Below are positions 25,122 to 35,853 of a stretch of 64,000 nucleotides of DNA, one piece after another. Below the pieces are notes generated by a model. That model was not told the DNA's origin, ran no database searches, and saw only the letters and a list, made by a program, of their open reading frames with translations. Source of the DNA: Vitellaria paradoxa (lineage: Eukaryota; Streptophyta; Magnoliopsida; Ericales; Sapotaceae); assembly GCA_019916065.1 (NCBI GenBank), contig CM034234.1, positions 6,918,342 through 6,982,341 of the forward strand, in the 5' to 3' direction. The translations under genes and the position numbers were made by a program. Position 1 is the stretch's first letter; each line of letters begins with the position of its first letter.

Positions 25122-25872
25122 GGTGTTAAATGACTGTTTTAACCCTCTTCGTGGGTAAATATGTGAAATTTTAGTGTAATTTTAATTTATCACGAAAGAC
25201 AATAATATCAATAAATAAAATTGTGAAATAAAAAATTCGCCAATAGCTAAGAAATTTAAAATATTTTATTCCAAACCTAGCCTTAACCATAAGCCAAGTG
25301 ATAATCATGCATGGAAATTTTGCAGATCCAAGTTTTCTTTCGAAGGATATTCGGGATTTTGATGGAATTATTAATGTTGTGACCTACCCACTCTAAACTC
25401 CCTGTATATGGGGGCAATTTCGGAGTCTAATTTTTTTAGTAATTTTTGATTTTTTTTTTTTTTTGTCAAAAGTTGATAGTTGAAAATTTTGATGTTTTTG
25501 GTGTTAAATGACTATTTTAACCCTCTTCGTGGGTAAATAATGTGAAATTTTAGTGTAATTTTAATTTATCACGAAAGACAATAATATTAATAAATAAAAT
25601 TGTTAAAAAAAAAAAATTCGCCAACAGCTAAAAAATTTAAAAATATTTTATTTCCAAACCAAGCCTTAACCATAAGCCAAGTGATAATCATGCATGGAAA
25701 TTTTGCAGATCCAAGTTTCTTTCAAAGGATATTCGGGATTTTGATGGAAATTATTAATGTTGTGACCTACCCACTCTAAATTCCCTGCATATGGGGGCAA
25801 TTTCGGAGTCTAATTTTTTTAGTAATTTTTTATTTTTTTTTTGGGTCAAAAGTTGATAGTTGAAAATTTTGA
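25122..25872. repeat. 378-bp tandem duplication
   Basis: Units are about 25122-25499 and 25500-25872. Both begin GGTGTTAAATGACT and run through CCCTCTTCGTGGGTAAAT, ATCATGCATGGAAATTTTGC, GGATATTCGGGATTTTGATG and CCTACCCACTCTAAA to GTTGATAGTTGAAAATTTTG. They differ by scattered substitutions and homopolymer length, so the duplication is fairly recent. No gene lies in the unit. Confidence 0.9.
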
Positions 25873-26300
25873 TGTGTTTAATAAAACAAGTAATAAATTT
25901 TATTAATTTTTAGTAACTTTTGATAACTTTTAAGCATTTGTTAAAATTTTTAAAAATTTTTTACTACTTTTTGTACATTTGGTAAAAATTTTGATAATGA
26001 GCAAATTATTATTACTAAGCAAAAAAGAGAAAAAAATAATGCTTTACTAAATATTCAAATTTTAAAAATTAATAATTTTATGCCCAAAAAAAAAAAAATT
26101 TTCGCCCCTAAACGATACTGTTCGGCAATAATTTTACCTTCTTCTCCGTAGACCCTTTCTCTCATTTGTTCATTGAAATCCCCTCCCGGCGGCCTGCAAG
26201 CAAGAATATAATAAAATAAAGTAGTCGAAATTGGTTCCCGACCAATGACACTCGGAAGCTTAAGTCAGTTTCTCGTATATATGATAAACTCATGTAAGTA

Positions 26301-26340
26301 AAGAGAGAGAGAGAGAGAGAGAAGAAGAAGAAGAAGAAGA
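26301..26340. repeat. (GA)n/(GAA)n compound microsatellite
   Basis: A GA run changes to AAG/GAA units. It gives spurious Ser/Leu- and Phe-rich open frames on the - strand. Confidence 0.85.
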
Positions 26341-27150
26341 TCAGAGAAAAATGAGCTGAAAGAAGAACCCTTACGCTGTCTTGATTTTTGGTATTTATAG
26401 ATGGAGTGTCTATCTTGCTTTCTGTTGATTTGACTATCACTTTATTTTGATGTGACTTAAAGTAGAAGTGATTGACTAACATTAAATGCCAGATGATGTA
26501 AGCTTTGAGAGCCGTGTGGTAGTGTAGTACATAAAGTAATTATATAACGTAACTAACAAACTATTTAGTCCTAATTTAACTAAAATATATCCCTGTTGGA
26601 GGGGTGCAATCTGTGATCGGCGGACCACTCTTGTGATTGGACAAGATATTTTTATGCCTCACAGATACCATGATTTTGCACCATCTAAATTATCAACAGA
26701 ATTATTATGCAATATTGCGAAACTCAAGAAAGTGATCAGGTAATATTACATGATCGAATTATGAGGCATGTCTGCATAAAAACAATTACTATCGGAATAA
26801 ATTCAAAAACTTCCATAATTAAAAGGGGAAAAAAAGAAAAAGAAAAAGAAAAAGAAAGAAAACGGAGACCTCATTGGGCAGGGGTACCCATCAAAACAAT
26901 AAGGCTTGTAATATTCCACCCCTGCCAGGTGGATAGTATCACATCGAAAATGGCTCTTTTATTTTGTTTATGTGCTAAATGACTTATTGCCTTTCAATAT
27001 TGTCAAATCTTTGCTTAGGTAATTGCGGCAAAACATATTTCGCACCATCTAAAATAGGACTTTATAAAAGTGCACTTGCCTCAATGCGAACAGTGATGAA
27101 CTCACGTACTTAGTTTGTCACAGCTACGTAAAGCGCAGTGGGTGGAGTGG

Positions 27151-27388
27151 GAGGATGCGTTTGATTTATTTAAAAATTTTTAAAAATTTTTAAAAATTAT
27201 TCGTTCTTTATTTTATTGTATAAATTATGAATTCACATATTATCTTATTTTATTTTATTTTTTATCACTCCAAACGGATTAAAATTTTTAAGAATTTCTA
27301 AAAATTATTCGTTTTTTATTTTAATGTATAAATTATGAATTCACATATTATTTCATTTTATTTTATTTTTTGTCACTCCAAACGGATT
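27151..27388. repeat. M2-type repeat with internal tandem duplication
   Basis: Two units of about 105 bases follow each other. Each contains AAAAATTATTCGTT, TATAAATTATGAATTCACAT and TATCACTCCAAACGGATT (second unit: TGTCACTCCAAACGGATT). Together with the flanking GGATGCGTTTGATTTA, the ends suggest a MITE-like element in which one arm was duplicated. Confidence 0.6.
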
Positions 27389-27781
27389 CAAGTATATTGA
27401 GTATTAAGATGATTAAGTTTAGTTTAAAATTTTATTATATTTTAAAATATATTTAAATTTAATTTATTAAATTTGAACGAAGTTGAATTTGAGTGCTTTA
27501 ATTATTTTGGCGTATTTAAATTTTTCCGAGCCAAGTTTAAACAATGCTTTAAATTAATTAAATTGCAAATTTTATTTATGTTTAATTTAGGTAATGTTTG
27601 ATTCGTTAAAAATAAAAATTAAAAGTCATTGTAAAAATGACACACACTAAAATTTGATTAGAGGAAATAAAAAAAATATTGTAAAAAATGAAATTTTTTA
27701 AGATTCAAATACTTTTTTAGATTACTAACGAAATAATACTCAAAATTAAATGAAGCATAAATTATATTTACTTTAACTTCT

Positions 27782-28028
27782 GATACGAGGAAGCCCGTAG
27801 CCTCTACCTTAGGGGTGAGCACTGGGTGAACATCGCTCTGTGGCCCTAGCCGGCTAAGAACCATAAAGAGCAAACAAGTTTAGGTAAGTTTTAGCTGACC
27901 GGCTAAGTCGAGAAGGATGTTAGATAGTCTTACAATAAAAGGACGACCACCCCCGAAGAGGAGTCGAATTTAGAATCATATGATTTCAAATTTTACGGTA
28001 CGTTATCCGAATTAACTCGACTACACCA
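27782..28028 (-). mobile_element. tRNA-derived SINE, copy A
   Basis: On the - strand a pol III box-B-like element (ATTCGACTCC, 27960-27970; consensus GGTTCGANTCC) lies about 70 bases from an end reading GGTGTAGTCGAGTTAATTCG. Ordered blocks are shared with the copy at 36912-37160, for example GACCGGCTAAGTCGAGAAGG against GACCGGCTCAGTCGAAAAGG, GGTGAGCACTGGGTGAA against GGTGCGCATTGGGTGAA, and GAGGAGTCGAA. There is no coding capacity. Copy A is the more decayed of the two, since its box B has lost the leading GG. Confidence 0.65.
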
Positions 28029-29089
28029 AAGGGGCTATATCCACTTTAACTTGATTTTACGAGGAGGAGAGGAGAGGGGTATAGCAAATTTCTCTTGCAA
28101 TTCGAAAGTCTCCGTGGATGATGAGATGTATATGCCTATAATAATTGAATATTCAATCACAGATTTTTAAGGAAGTCAAACCGACATTGATGCATTATTA
28201 AAACCCCAACAATGACATGCCTGGTCAACGCCAGCTCGTAGTGGTTTCGTGGATCATTCTGACTCTATACATATATATATAACTCAAATCTGAGAATTTA
28301 GTTTTCCATTGGTCGGAAAAAAAATAATAATTAATTTCATTATTGTTTATTTATTTACGTATTATGAATTCGTCGCTCATCCAATTGGTTAGGCGCATGC
28401 GTGACATTTTATTTTATTTTAATTTTAAAATAGGCTAAAACCCAGAAAAAAAAATCTAAAATATGATTTTTAAGAACATGCAATTCGCGTGTTGTAAACA
28501 AATTATAATGTGCTTGCTTATTAAGTAAATTTTAACAGAAATCTACCTTCATTTTGAATTATTTTTTGACTTTTCACTAAACAAAAGATTATACATGTTT
28601 TAAAGAAAAATTAATGCTAATTATACTCAATTCTAGTAGTTTGACGCCAAAAAAAAAAGGAATTTATAAAAACATAATCGTTTAAGTTTTGAACTTTGAT
28701 GTCAAATTGATGATATATGTCAAATTTAATAGATATGTGGCATGTAATGCTACTATGTTACGTTATTTTTCATCAAAGAATAGTCATTAAATAATTAAAA
28801 TATTATTTAAAATGTTAATAAGATAATGTAAAATATAATTGCAAGAAGAAAATGTTAAATTCATTCTACCCTTAGTTTTTCACATGATGAAGGATATTAT
28901 TAATTGTGAGAGATAATAGATTATGAAAAAAATTAAAATGGTGTATATTTAGTATTTTCGTTACAAAATACATTTTTAAAATTTTTGAGTCATTTAATGA
29001 CATTTTCGCACATGAATATTACATGTCTACTAATTTTAACATGTATTTTTTGTTTTATGTTTTAATATAATTTGGAAGAGATCTCGAAT

Positions 29090-30950
29090 ACATAACGTGC
29101 GTCCAACTCAGGCACGTGGTGTGCATCCGAATGGGGGACAAGTTGGTGGTTAAGGGTATGATTACCTTTTGTGTTGCATTAATGAATTGATATAAGAGGT
29201 TTGTCTGTATCCACTGCTGACGACAGCTCCTATCACGTCCATTCCGACTATACGGCGTGACTCTGACTATCACCGCATTATTGCTTATGATGGCTGAATA
29301 TGGACGACATGTACCAGATAACCTATAAATACATAAGGAAGCGAAAAGAGAGGTAAGCACCATTTATTTGACAAAAACTTTACCAAAGTTACTCCTGAAC
29401 TTTCCATTCTTTTATGCGTATTCTAACTTGACTGTAGGAAAGGTGTTTGCCTGAACATCGTCCCACCGGTAGTTTTTTTTGTTTTAGGGTTAGAGCCATG
29501 AATTGAGAAACCCGAGACACTAGTACCATCAAACCCTTGTCTGACCATGTCAGAAGTATCCCTACATTTGGTTGGACATGTCAACATAAGACCTTGTTGG
29601 ATTTTTTGACATTTTAATTGGCACCGTGTATGGGAACAAGATCACATCCTCATGAAGTAAACGACGTACCAACAGCCAAGATGAGCAGAAGTATCAAAGA
29701 GGATCGACATGGTCGAGACCCCCTAGAGTAAGGTCGGAGGTATCTAGAAGGTCCGTTGATTGTGAATGGTCCCCCAGTACATGACCAGTCCATTGGGCTC
29801 GAATGTTCTGGGGGCCCGAATAGCCCATTGGCCAATGAAATCGCTAGGCTGCTGATCACGAGCTTTTGATGTAGAATGGGCTCACCTTGGCCTAGTTTCA
29901 GACGAAGATACAGCGAAAGAAGTATGAGTTGGAGATCCTTCGCGATCAGATAGGCCTGTACACTAAGCATTCACAAGCTTAGGATAGAGGCCATTGTTCC
30001 TATCGCGGCTCACACAGACATAGGTATTGTGAGTCATCTTAACATCTTTCTAGGAGGAAGAAAAGGTGGTATTCGTCAGCAAGTCACTCTCCCCGACCCC
30101 AAGGGAGAACAGAAAGGCAATCTAGCTTAATTTTGCACAAAAGTGAACCTCATTCTAAATGAAAGCGCCCTTCAGCAAATAAATAACATGGAGAATATGG
30201 TGATAATCTAAAAGAGTAGGTACTCAAACAACTAGCTGATTGTGCTGATCAGAGGGCGGATCATTCTACCCACCATTTGGCTATGATAGCTCTCAATCGC
30301 ATTACCACTTCACCATTCACCGCCGACATCAAACAAATAAAGCCTCATTGGAAGTTCAGTCCCCCTGAGGTTCATCCTTTATGATGATAAAGCTGACTCG
30401 GTGGGGCATGTGCATTATTACAAGCAGGTAATGTCTCTCTAGAGATTTAACGATGCCTTTATGTGTAAAGTTTTTTCCTGCTGCTTGGGGCAAGTTGCCC
30501 TACAATGGCTCGATAGGCTGGAACTAGGGTCAATCAACACCTGGACTAGACTAGTGGAGGCCTTCGTGGCTCGTTTCATCGCCAATAGCAAGCAACCTTG
30601 CTTGATGGATACGTTGATGACCATGAGAAGGAGAAACAACGAGAGCTTAAAGAGCTATGTTTGGTATTACTTCGAAGCCTATAATGAAGTAGAAGGTTTT
30701 CCGAGTAAATCACCGTGGCTTCCTTTAAGCTCGACCTATCACATGATAACAAACTTTGGCAGTCATTAACCAAACAGCTTGTCGACGATTTGGTCGACTT
30801 GATGAATTGCATTGAGAAGTATTACAAAGTTGGCGATGAGATCAGAGGCACAGAGAAATAACTCCTTAAGAGAGAAAAAGAAAAAGTAAAAACACGCGTT
30901 AGGGACAAAAGGCCGACCAGGGAACAGGGTAATGTAGAATATGTGGTATA
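29090..30950 (+). mobile_element. Ty3/gypsy LTR retrotransposon remnant with gag pseudogene
   Basis: An LTR-like segment with a TATA element (CCTATAAATAC, about 29322) ends shortly before the phrase TTGGCACCGTGTATGGGAAC (about 29618-29637), which is the start-of-interior sequence commonly seen just inside the 5' LTR of plant gypsy elements. Farther in, about 30369-30860 on + encodes a retrotransposon gag core: LGQVALQWLDRLELGSINTW, then LVEAFVARFIAN, then NNESLKSYVWYYFEAYNEVE. The usual family pattern is L.G.A..W...L...SI.SW..L...F...F followed by ESL+.Y. In-frame stops (near 30440 and 30769) interrupt it. No protease, RT, RNase H, integrase or 3' LTR was found, so this is a truncated, dead copy. 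Confidence 0.7.
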
Positions 30951-31711
30951 AGTTTAATTCCCAAATTCCCTCATGTAAATTGATTTTTCATTTAAACTAA
31001 AATATGTTTTTAGATAAGGCCAATAATAAGATTTTGCGTAATAAAATAGTAAAATTTGAAGTGTTATATATAATTACCCGATGTGGAAGAAATATAAAAT
31101 AGAAATTACAAAAAAAAAATATAAAATAGATGAAGAAGTATTAAAATATTATTCAAACTTACTCGTGAGTTTTCAAGCTGGACAATATGTCTCTTGAGCC
31201 CAGTTTAAAATCAAATCAAACAAAAATAAAATTTAAATTTAGTTTGAATGATACGTTGGAAATCAAAATAAAATTTTATGAGTTGAATTTGATTTGATTT
31301 TATAACTTAAATTTTAAAATTTGTATATCATTTAAAATTCAACATTTCAATTCGAAATCATAGAATTTAAAGAAAATTTATTTTTTTATTAAACGATTTA
31401 ACTAAGTAAACAAAATTATTTTCATCTAATTAAATCAAATCAATTTAATTCTTTAATTTAAAATTAAATCATTATAGGAAAGTAAATCGTTCCAGGAAAA
31501 GAATGTTTCTCAATGAAGTGTTGCGGGAGCTAAATGGATGGTTGGGTTTGATTACGCTGCTGGAAGGAATCAATGGGAATTTAAGCCTGTGAGCGAGAGA
31601 GGACCAGCGGTAGTAACAAGACTTTCAGAGCCGGCAGGAGCAAAGGAGACAGCCCACCAAACAGCTGCAACAACAACAAATTCCCAAGCACAAGCAAATC
31701 ACAAGAAACCG

Positions 31712-31715
<4 letters not shown>

Positions 31716-31744
<29 letters not shown>
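31716..31744. repeat. (CT)n microsatellite in the ACR 5' region
   Basis: About 14 CT units lie 245 bases upstream of the ACR start codon, probably in the promoter or 5' leader. CT-rich leaders are common in plant genes lacking a clear TATA box, and none is obvious here. Confidence 0.85.
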
Positions 31745-31746
<2 letters not shown>

Positions 31747-31988
31747 GTATCCCCCACATGTCCGGTCCAAGAAAGAGTTCTCTCTGCCACTGCAGTATTT
31801 AGCGGAAAAGGAAGGTAAAAATAAAGAATCAAGATCCCCATTTTTGGTGTTTTTGTGTTCTAACTGTGCTTGTTTGTACATACGTATAACAGAGCAAAGG
31901 AGGAGTTTTGCAACGAACCCAAAAGCGGTTTTTGAAAGTATTGTGCGGGTCTCTGGGTTTTGAAGATTTGATTTGCGGGGAACAAGAG

Positions 31989-34757
31989 ATGGGAATTCTA
32001 CATGACGATGTGGTGATTGTCAGGCAGTCTGAGAGAGAAGGAGACCCCAGTGTTATCACTGTGAATTGTCCTGACAAGACCGGCTTGGGTTGTGACCTTT
32101 GCCGCTTCATCCTCTTCTTCGGCTTGAGCATTGTCAGAGTCGGTATGCCACCAATTAACCCACTCTTTCTGTCCCCTATACGCATGCATATAATTCCCTT
32201 TAAGCACTTCTAAGTTTTGGGTCTCTCTTAAGTTTTGTTAATGAGTTGTCTGTGGGTATTTTCTTTCTGGTATTTTGTCAAATACTTGTTAGCATTTGTT
32301 GAGGCATTTTGTGGAGGAAGAACTCGTATGTTTTTGATAGTTTTGTTTATTTCCTTGCTTGTGTTGTGCAGATGTGTCTACTGATGGGAAATGGTGCTAC
32401 ATAGTCTTCTGGGTCATCGGAAAACCCACCACTAGATGGAGTTTATTGAAGAAGAGACTGATGGGGGTATGCCCTTCTTGTTCTTCAGCTTCTGGGATTT
32501 CCTTTTACCGATCCGAATTGCGGCCCCCCAAGCCCCCTGAAGTTTTTCTGTTGAAGCTCTGTTGCTGTGACCGTAGAGGCCTTCTTCATGGTAATTTATT
32601 GAACTCGTGGCTTGTATCTGATTCTCCTAATGGGGTTACTCTCTGAAATTTTTTCTGAATTTTGATTGAATTTCTTGATTAAGGATCATCTTTATGTATG
32701 GCTACGTGTTGTTAGGCTAAAAAAAAGAATGTACTGCTGCGTGTTCCAGTAAACTGATCTTATCGCTGGGTCCTATGATTTTGTGGCTAATCTTTTGTTA
32801 AGATGGATTTGGAGTCTAATCATATCTTCTAATTATGAATTTTGATGTGCCAATTTATTTGTTCTTATCCTTTTTTGATTGCCGATAGGCTGAAGGGAGA
32901 GAAGAGTACTTGCTTTTGTTGACAGGCTAAGAGTTTTCACAGCTTTTTCTTAGGTTTTCCCAGTCATCAAACAAGTGTTATGCAACTAAATGAATTATTC
33001 AATTACTGACTTTGCACTTGCTCCTTTGTATGGTGTGCTGCTTTAGTTTTTAGATTCTAGCATGACATGAATAATTTATATGCCATTGAATTATGGAGAA
33101 AATTTTGCACAGATATCACTGTGGTTCTTTGCGAGCTTGAGCTTACGATAAAGAGAGTGAAGGTATCTACCACCCCAGATGGCAGAGTGATGGACTTGTT
33201 CTTCATCACAGACACCAGGTTTCCAATCTTCACAGCATCTCATCTGAAATAGTAATATTTATATTGCATAGCACTTTTTCGGCACTTCTTTCTTTGTAAA
33301 ATTTTCTATTCTTTTGTTGGATGAGAGTATATGGGGAAATCTTTTTAATTCCTTTGTCGATGTGCCTGCCATATCTTGTCTTCAGCACGTGGGAATGAGT
33401 TGATCAAGTGGATATTATGGAAAAAGGTCAGTCCGAAAAAAATTATGGCAGCTTGTGGGACTAAGTTGCGGTGTGCATCTCTTTAAAATGCACATCTGTG
33501 TGATAAAATGAAACGGGGATAGTTGGATACATATTAGTTGACCTCCATTCTTGGGCAGCGTCAATATCTAATGGGCTATCCTCTGTGCCCATCATCTTTT
33601 TGACATCAAGAATACTATGGTGACATTGGTTATAAGACAACTAGGAAGATGGTTAGTTGGTTTTGAAATATGGTCATGCATGGAGTATCCAGTTGGTGGA
33701 TGAAAAGTAAATTAAGACTTGATTTATTACTAATCATTCTTTATTTCTCTGTTTGTTCATTTGCAACTGGGGGGAAATTGTAAATTGAATCATAATTGTA
33801 AACTTCGTAGACCATCTGAACTCACCCAGGTTTTTTATCACTTGTTGAAACCATTGCTATTTACCCTTGTGGGTTGAGTTGTGATTTTTGTTCATCACCC
33901 TGTTCATGCCGCCTTTTGTAGATTTTATATATTTATAATTTTTGTAGATTTTATAAATTTATAAAAATAAAAATTATGTTCATCTTGTTCTTCATGTGCT
34001 TGAGATTATGATCCTTTCAATGTTGTCTTATTTTCAGGGAACTTTTACATACAACGAAGAGACAGGAGGATACGAATGACCATTTGAAAGCTGTTTTAGG
34101 GGATGCCATGATTAGTTGTGAAATAGAAATGGTTGGCCCTGAAATTACTGCATGTTCACAAGGGCCTTCATTTCTTCCTCCCGCTATCACAGACGACAAG
34201 TTTAACTTGGATGTTGATGAACACCAAAGTGGATCTCTCACCTCCAACATTGTTTCTGTCAACATGGATAACTCTCTTAGTCCTGCTCACACGCTTGTCC
34301 AAATTGTTTGCCAAGATCACAAAGGTCTACTCTATGATATAATGAGAACTTTAAAGGATTACAATATTCAGGTATATAATTTTGATGTCTATATTTATTA
34401 GAAGTAAGTTATACGAGTAGAAAGCATTAAACATCTTCTGTGGCGCCTCATGCTTTCTGATCCATATCCATTTTTGAGATCACTTTAGTTGAACATTGTT
34501 TGATATGTGCCACTGCCTAATACAGAATAGTCTCTTGAGCTGAGATGAATTAGGATCCTTATTGGGCTGAGTTTTAGTGTTATGCTTAGGCCTAGAATTC
34601 TTGACAGGTTAAGTTTACTGTTATTCTTTGGTCTATTTGTGAATGATTTCAGTGTTATTTTTTCTTTTTAATTAAAAAGAATTATTCTTTTGCATGCTAA
34701 GTTATCAGATGATTCAAATCTTTACCTTACAGTATGCTTACCAAAATTTGGAACTCC

Positions 34758-34803
<46 letters not shown>

Positions 34804-35853
34804 ATCACATTATGTTGCTGCAATATGCTTTGATGCTACTTGCATTCACTTTTAACATTAATTTCTCATCATGTATACCAGATTTCTTATGGGCGCTTCA
34901 CTACAAAACAGAAGCTAAATTGTGAAGTGGATTTGTTTATCGTGCAAGCAGATGGTAAGAAGATAATTGATCCTAGCAAACAGACTGCATTGTGTTCTCG
35001 CATCCGGATGGAACTAGTGTATCCTCTTAGAGTAGCTCTGGTGAACCGGGGTCCTGATACAGAACTGCTGGTAGCAAATCCTGTTGAACTATCTGGCAAG
35101 GGTCGGCCTCTTGTTTTTCATGACATCACCTTTGCTCTCAGGATGCTCGACACGGGCATATTTTCGGTACTCCCTAACCTGTATACTGTAGTAAGTCAAA
35201 ATTGGATTAATTTTTCTGGCTGTCTGGATTTCTCCCTCATATTCCATCAGGGCCTCTTTTAGGAGCATTATTAGTGTGCCTGGTTGGAATTGTTTGCTTT
35301 ACAATGCTTGGTGGACCAATACATAATTTGGTTGCACGTCCTTTTTGTAGATTAGAAAGTAAAATGGAGTAGCTGTGAGGAAAGCAACAGGGCATTATCC
35401 TTCTTGTCCTCTTTTGCAATGGTTCTATTTTCTTTTTGGTTTTTACTTTGAACTGAAAAAAACCTCCTCGAAGAAGGATTTTTGTTGTAAACCATCCCTT
35501 CACGAAAATAAATTATTTTCTGTATTTGTTAAATGTTCTAAGAGTTTCTTCTCGTGAAAAACAAACAAACAAACAAACGTCTTTTGTGGACAAACAACTC
35601 CAGTTATCAGTAATTCTTTTTGTTCCTTGCTTCGTTTTTTGTTTTTTGTTTTTTTTTTGGTTTTTTGTTTTTTTTTTCTCCTTTACCTGCCAAATTGATT
35701 CAATTGTATTTCCAGGCTGAGATTGGGAGGCACATGATTGGAGATCGTGAATGGGAAGTTTACAGGGTATTACTTGACGAAGGGGACGGCGCGTCTATTC
35801 CAAGGAACCAGATTGAGGAAGCAGTTTGGAAGATGTTGATGGGTTGGGACTGA
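31989..35853 (+). CDS. ACT domain-containing protein, ACR9/ACR10-type (6 exons)
   Basis: ACR proteins consist of ACT ligand-binding repeats and are thought to sense amino acids. The exact role of the ACR9/10 branch is not established. Exons are 31989-32142, 32372-32590, 33113-33218, 34038-34371, 34882-35166 and 35716-35853. All introns are GT-AG, phases agree, and there are no stops or shifts, giving 411 residues, close to the family's roughly 410. ACT repeats begin near residues 21 (VITVNCPDKTGLGCDLCR), 113 (VFLLKLCCCDRRGLLHD), 250 (HTLVQIVCQDHKGLLYD) and 327 (LRVALVNRGPDTELLVANP). The ATG at 31989 starts MGILHDDVV, as in ACR10-type proteins. The end IEEAVWKMLMGWD is also typical. No transit peptide is evident. 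I cannot choose between the two Arabidopsis co-orthologues from memory. Confidence 0.95.
34760..34797. repeat. (CA)n microsatellite in ACR intron 4
   Basis: About 19 CA units end about 85 bases before the acceptor of exon 5. Confidence 0.95.

Noticed and set aside
26707..26982. 91-codon open frame on +
   Set aside because: It contains a Lys/Glu run from an AAAGA repeat and no domain.
28365..28410. tRNA-like phrase (CAATTGGTTAGGCGCATGCG)
   Set aside because: Only a box-A-like stretch is present. No box B, acceptor stem pairing or anticodon arm could be assembled around it.
31538..31963. 141-codon open frame on + upstream of the ACR start
   Set aside because: It crosses the CT microsatellite and ends before the ACR ATG. 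It is in the promoter/leader and has no conserved content. An upstream ORF in the mRNA is possible only if transcription starts before 31538, which nothing shows.
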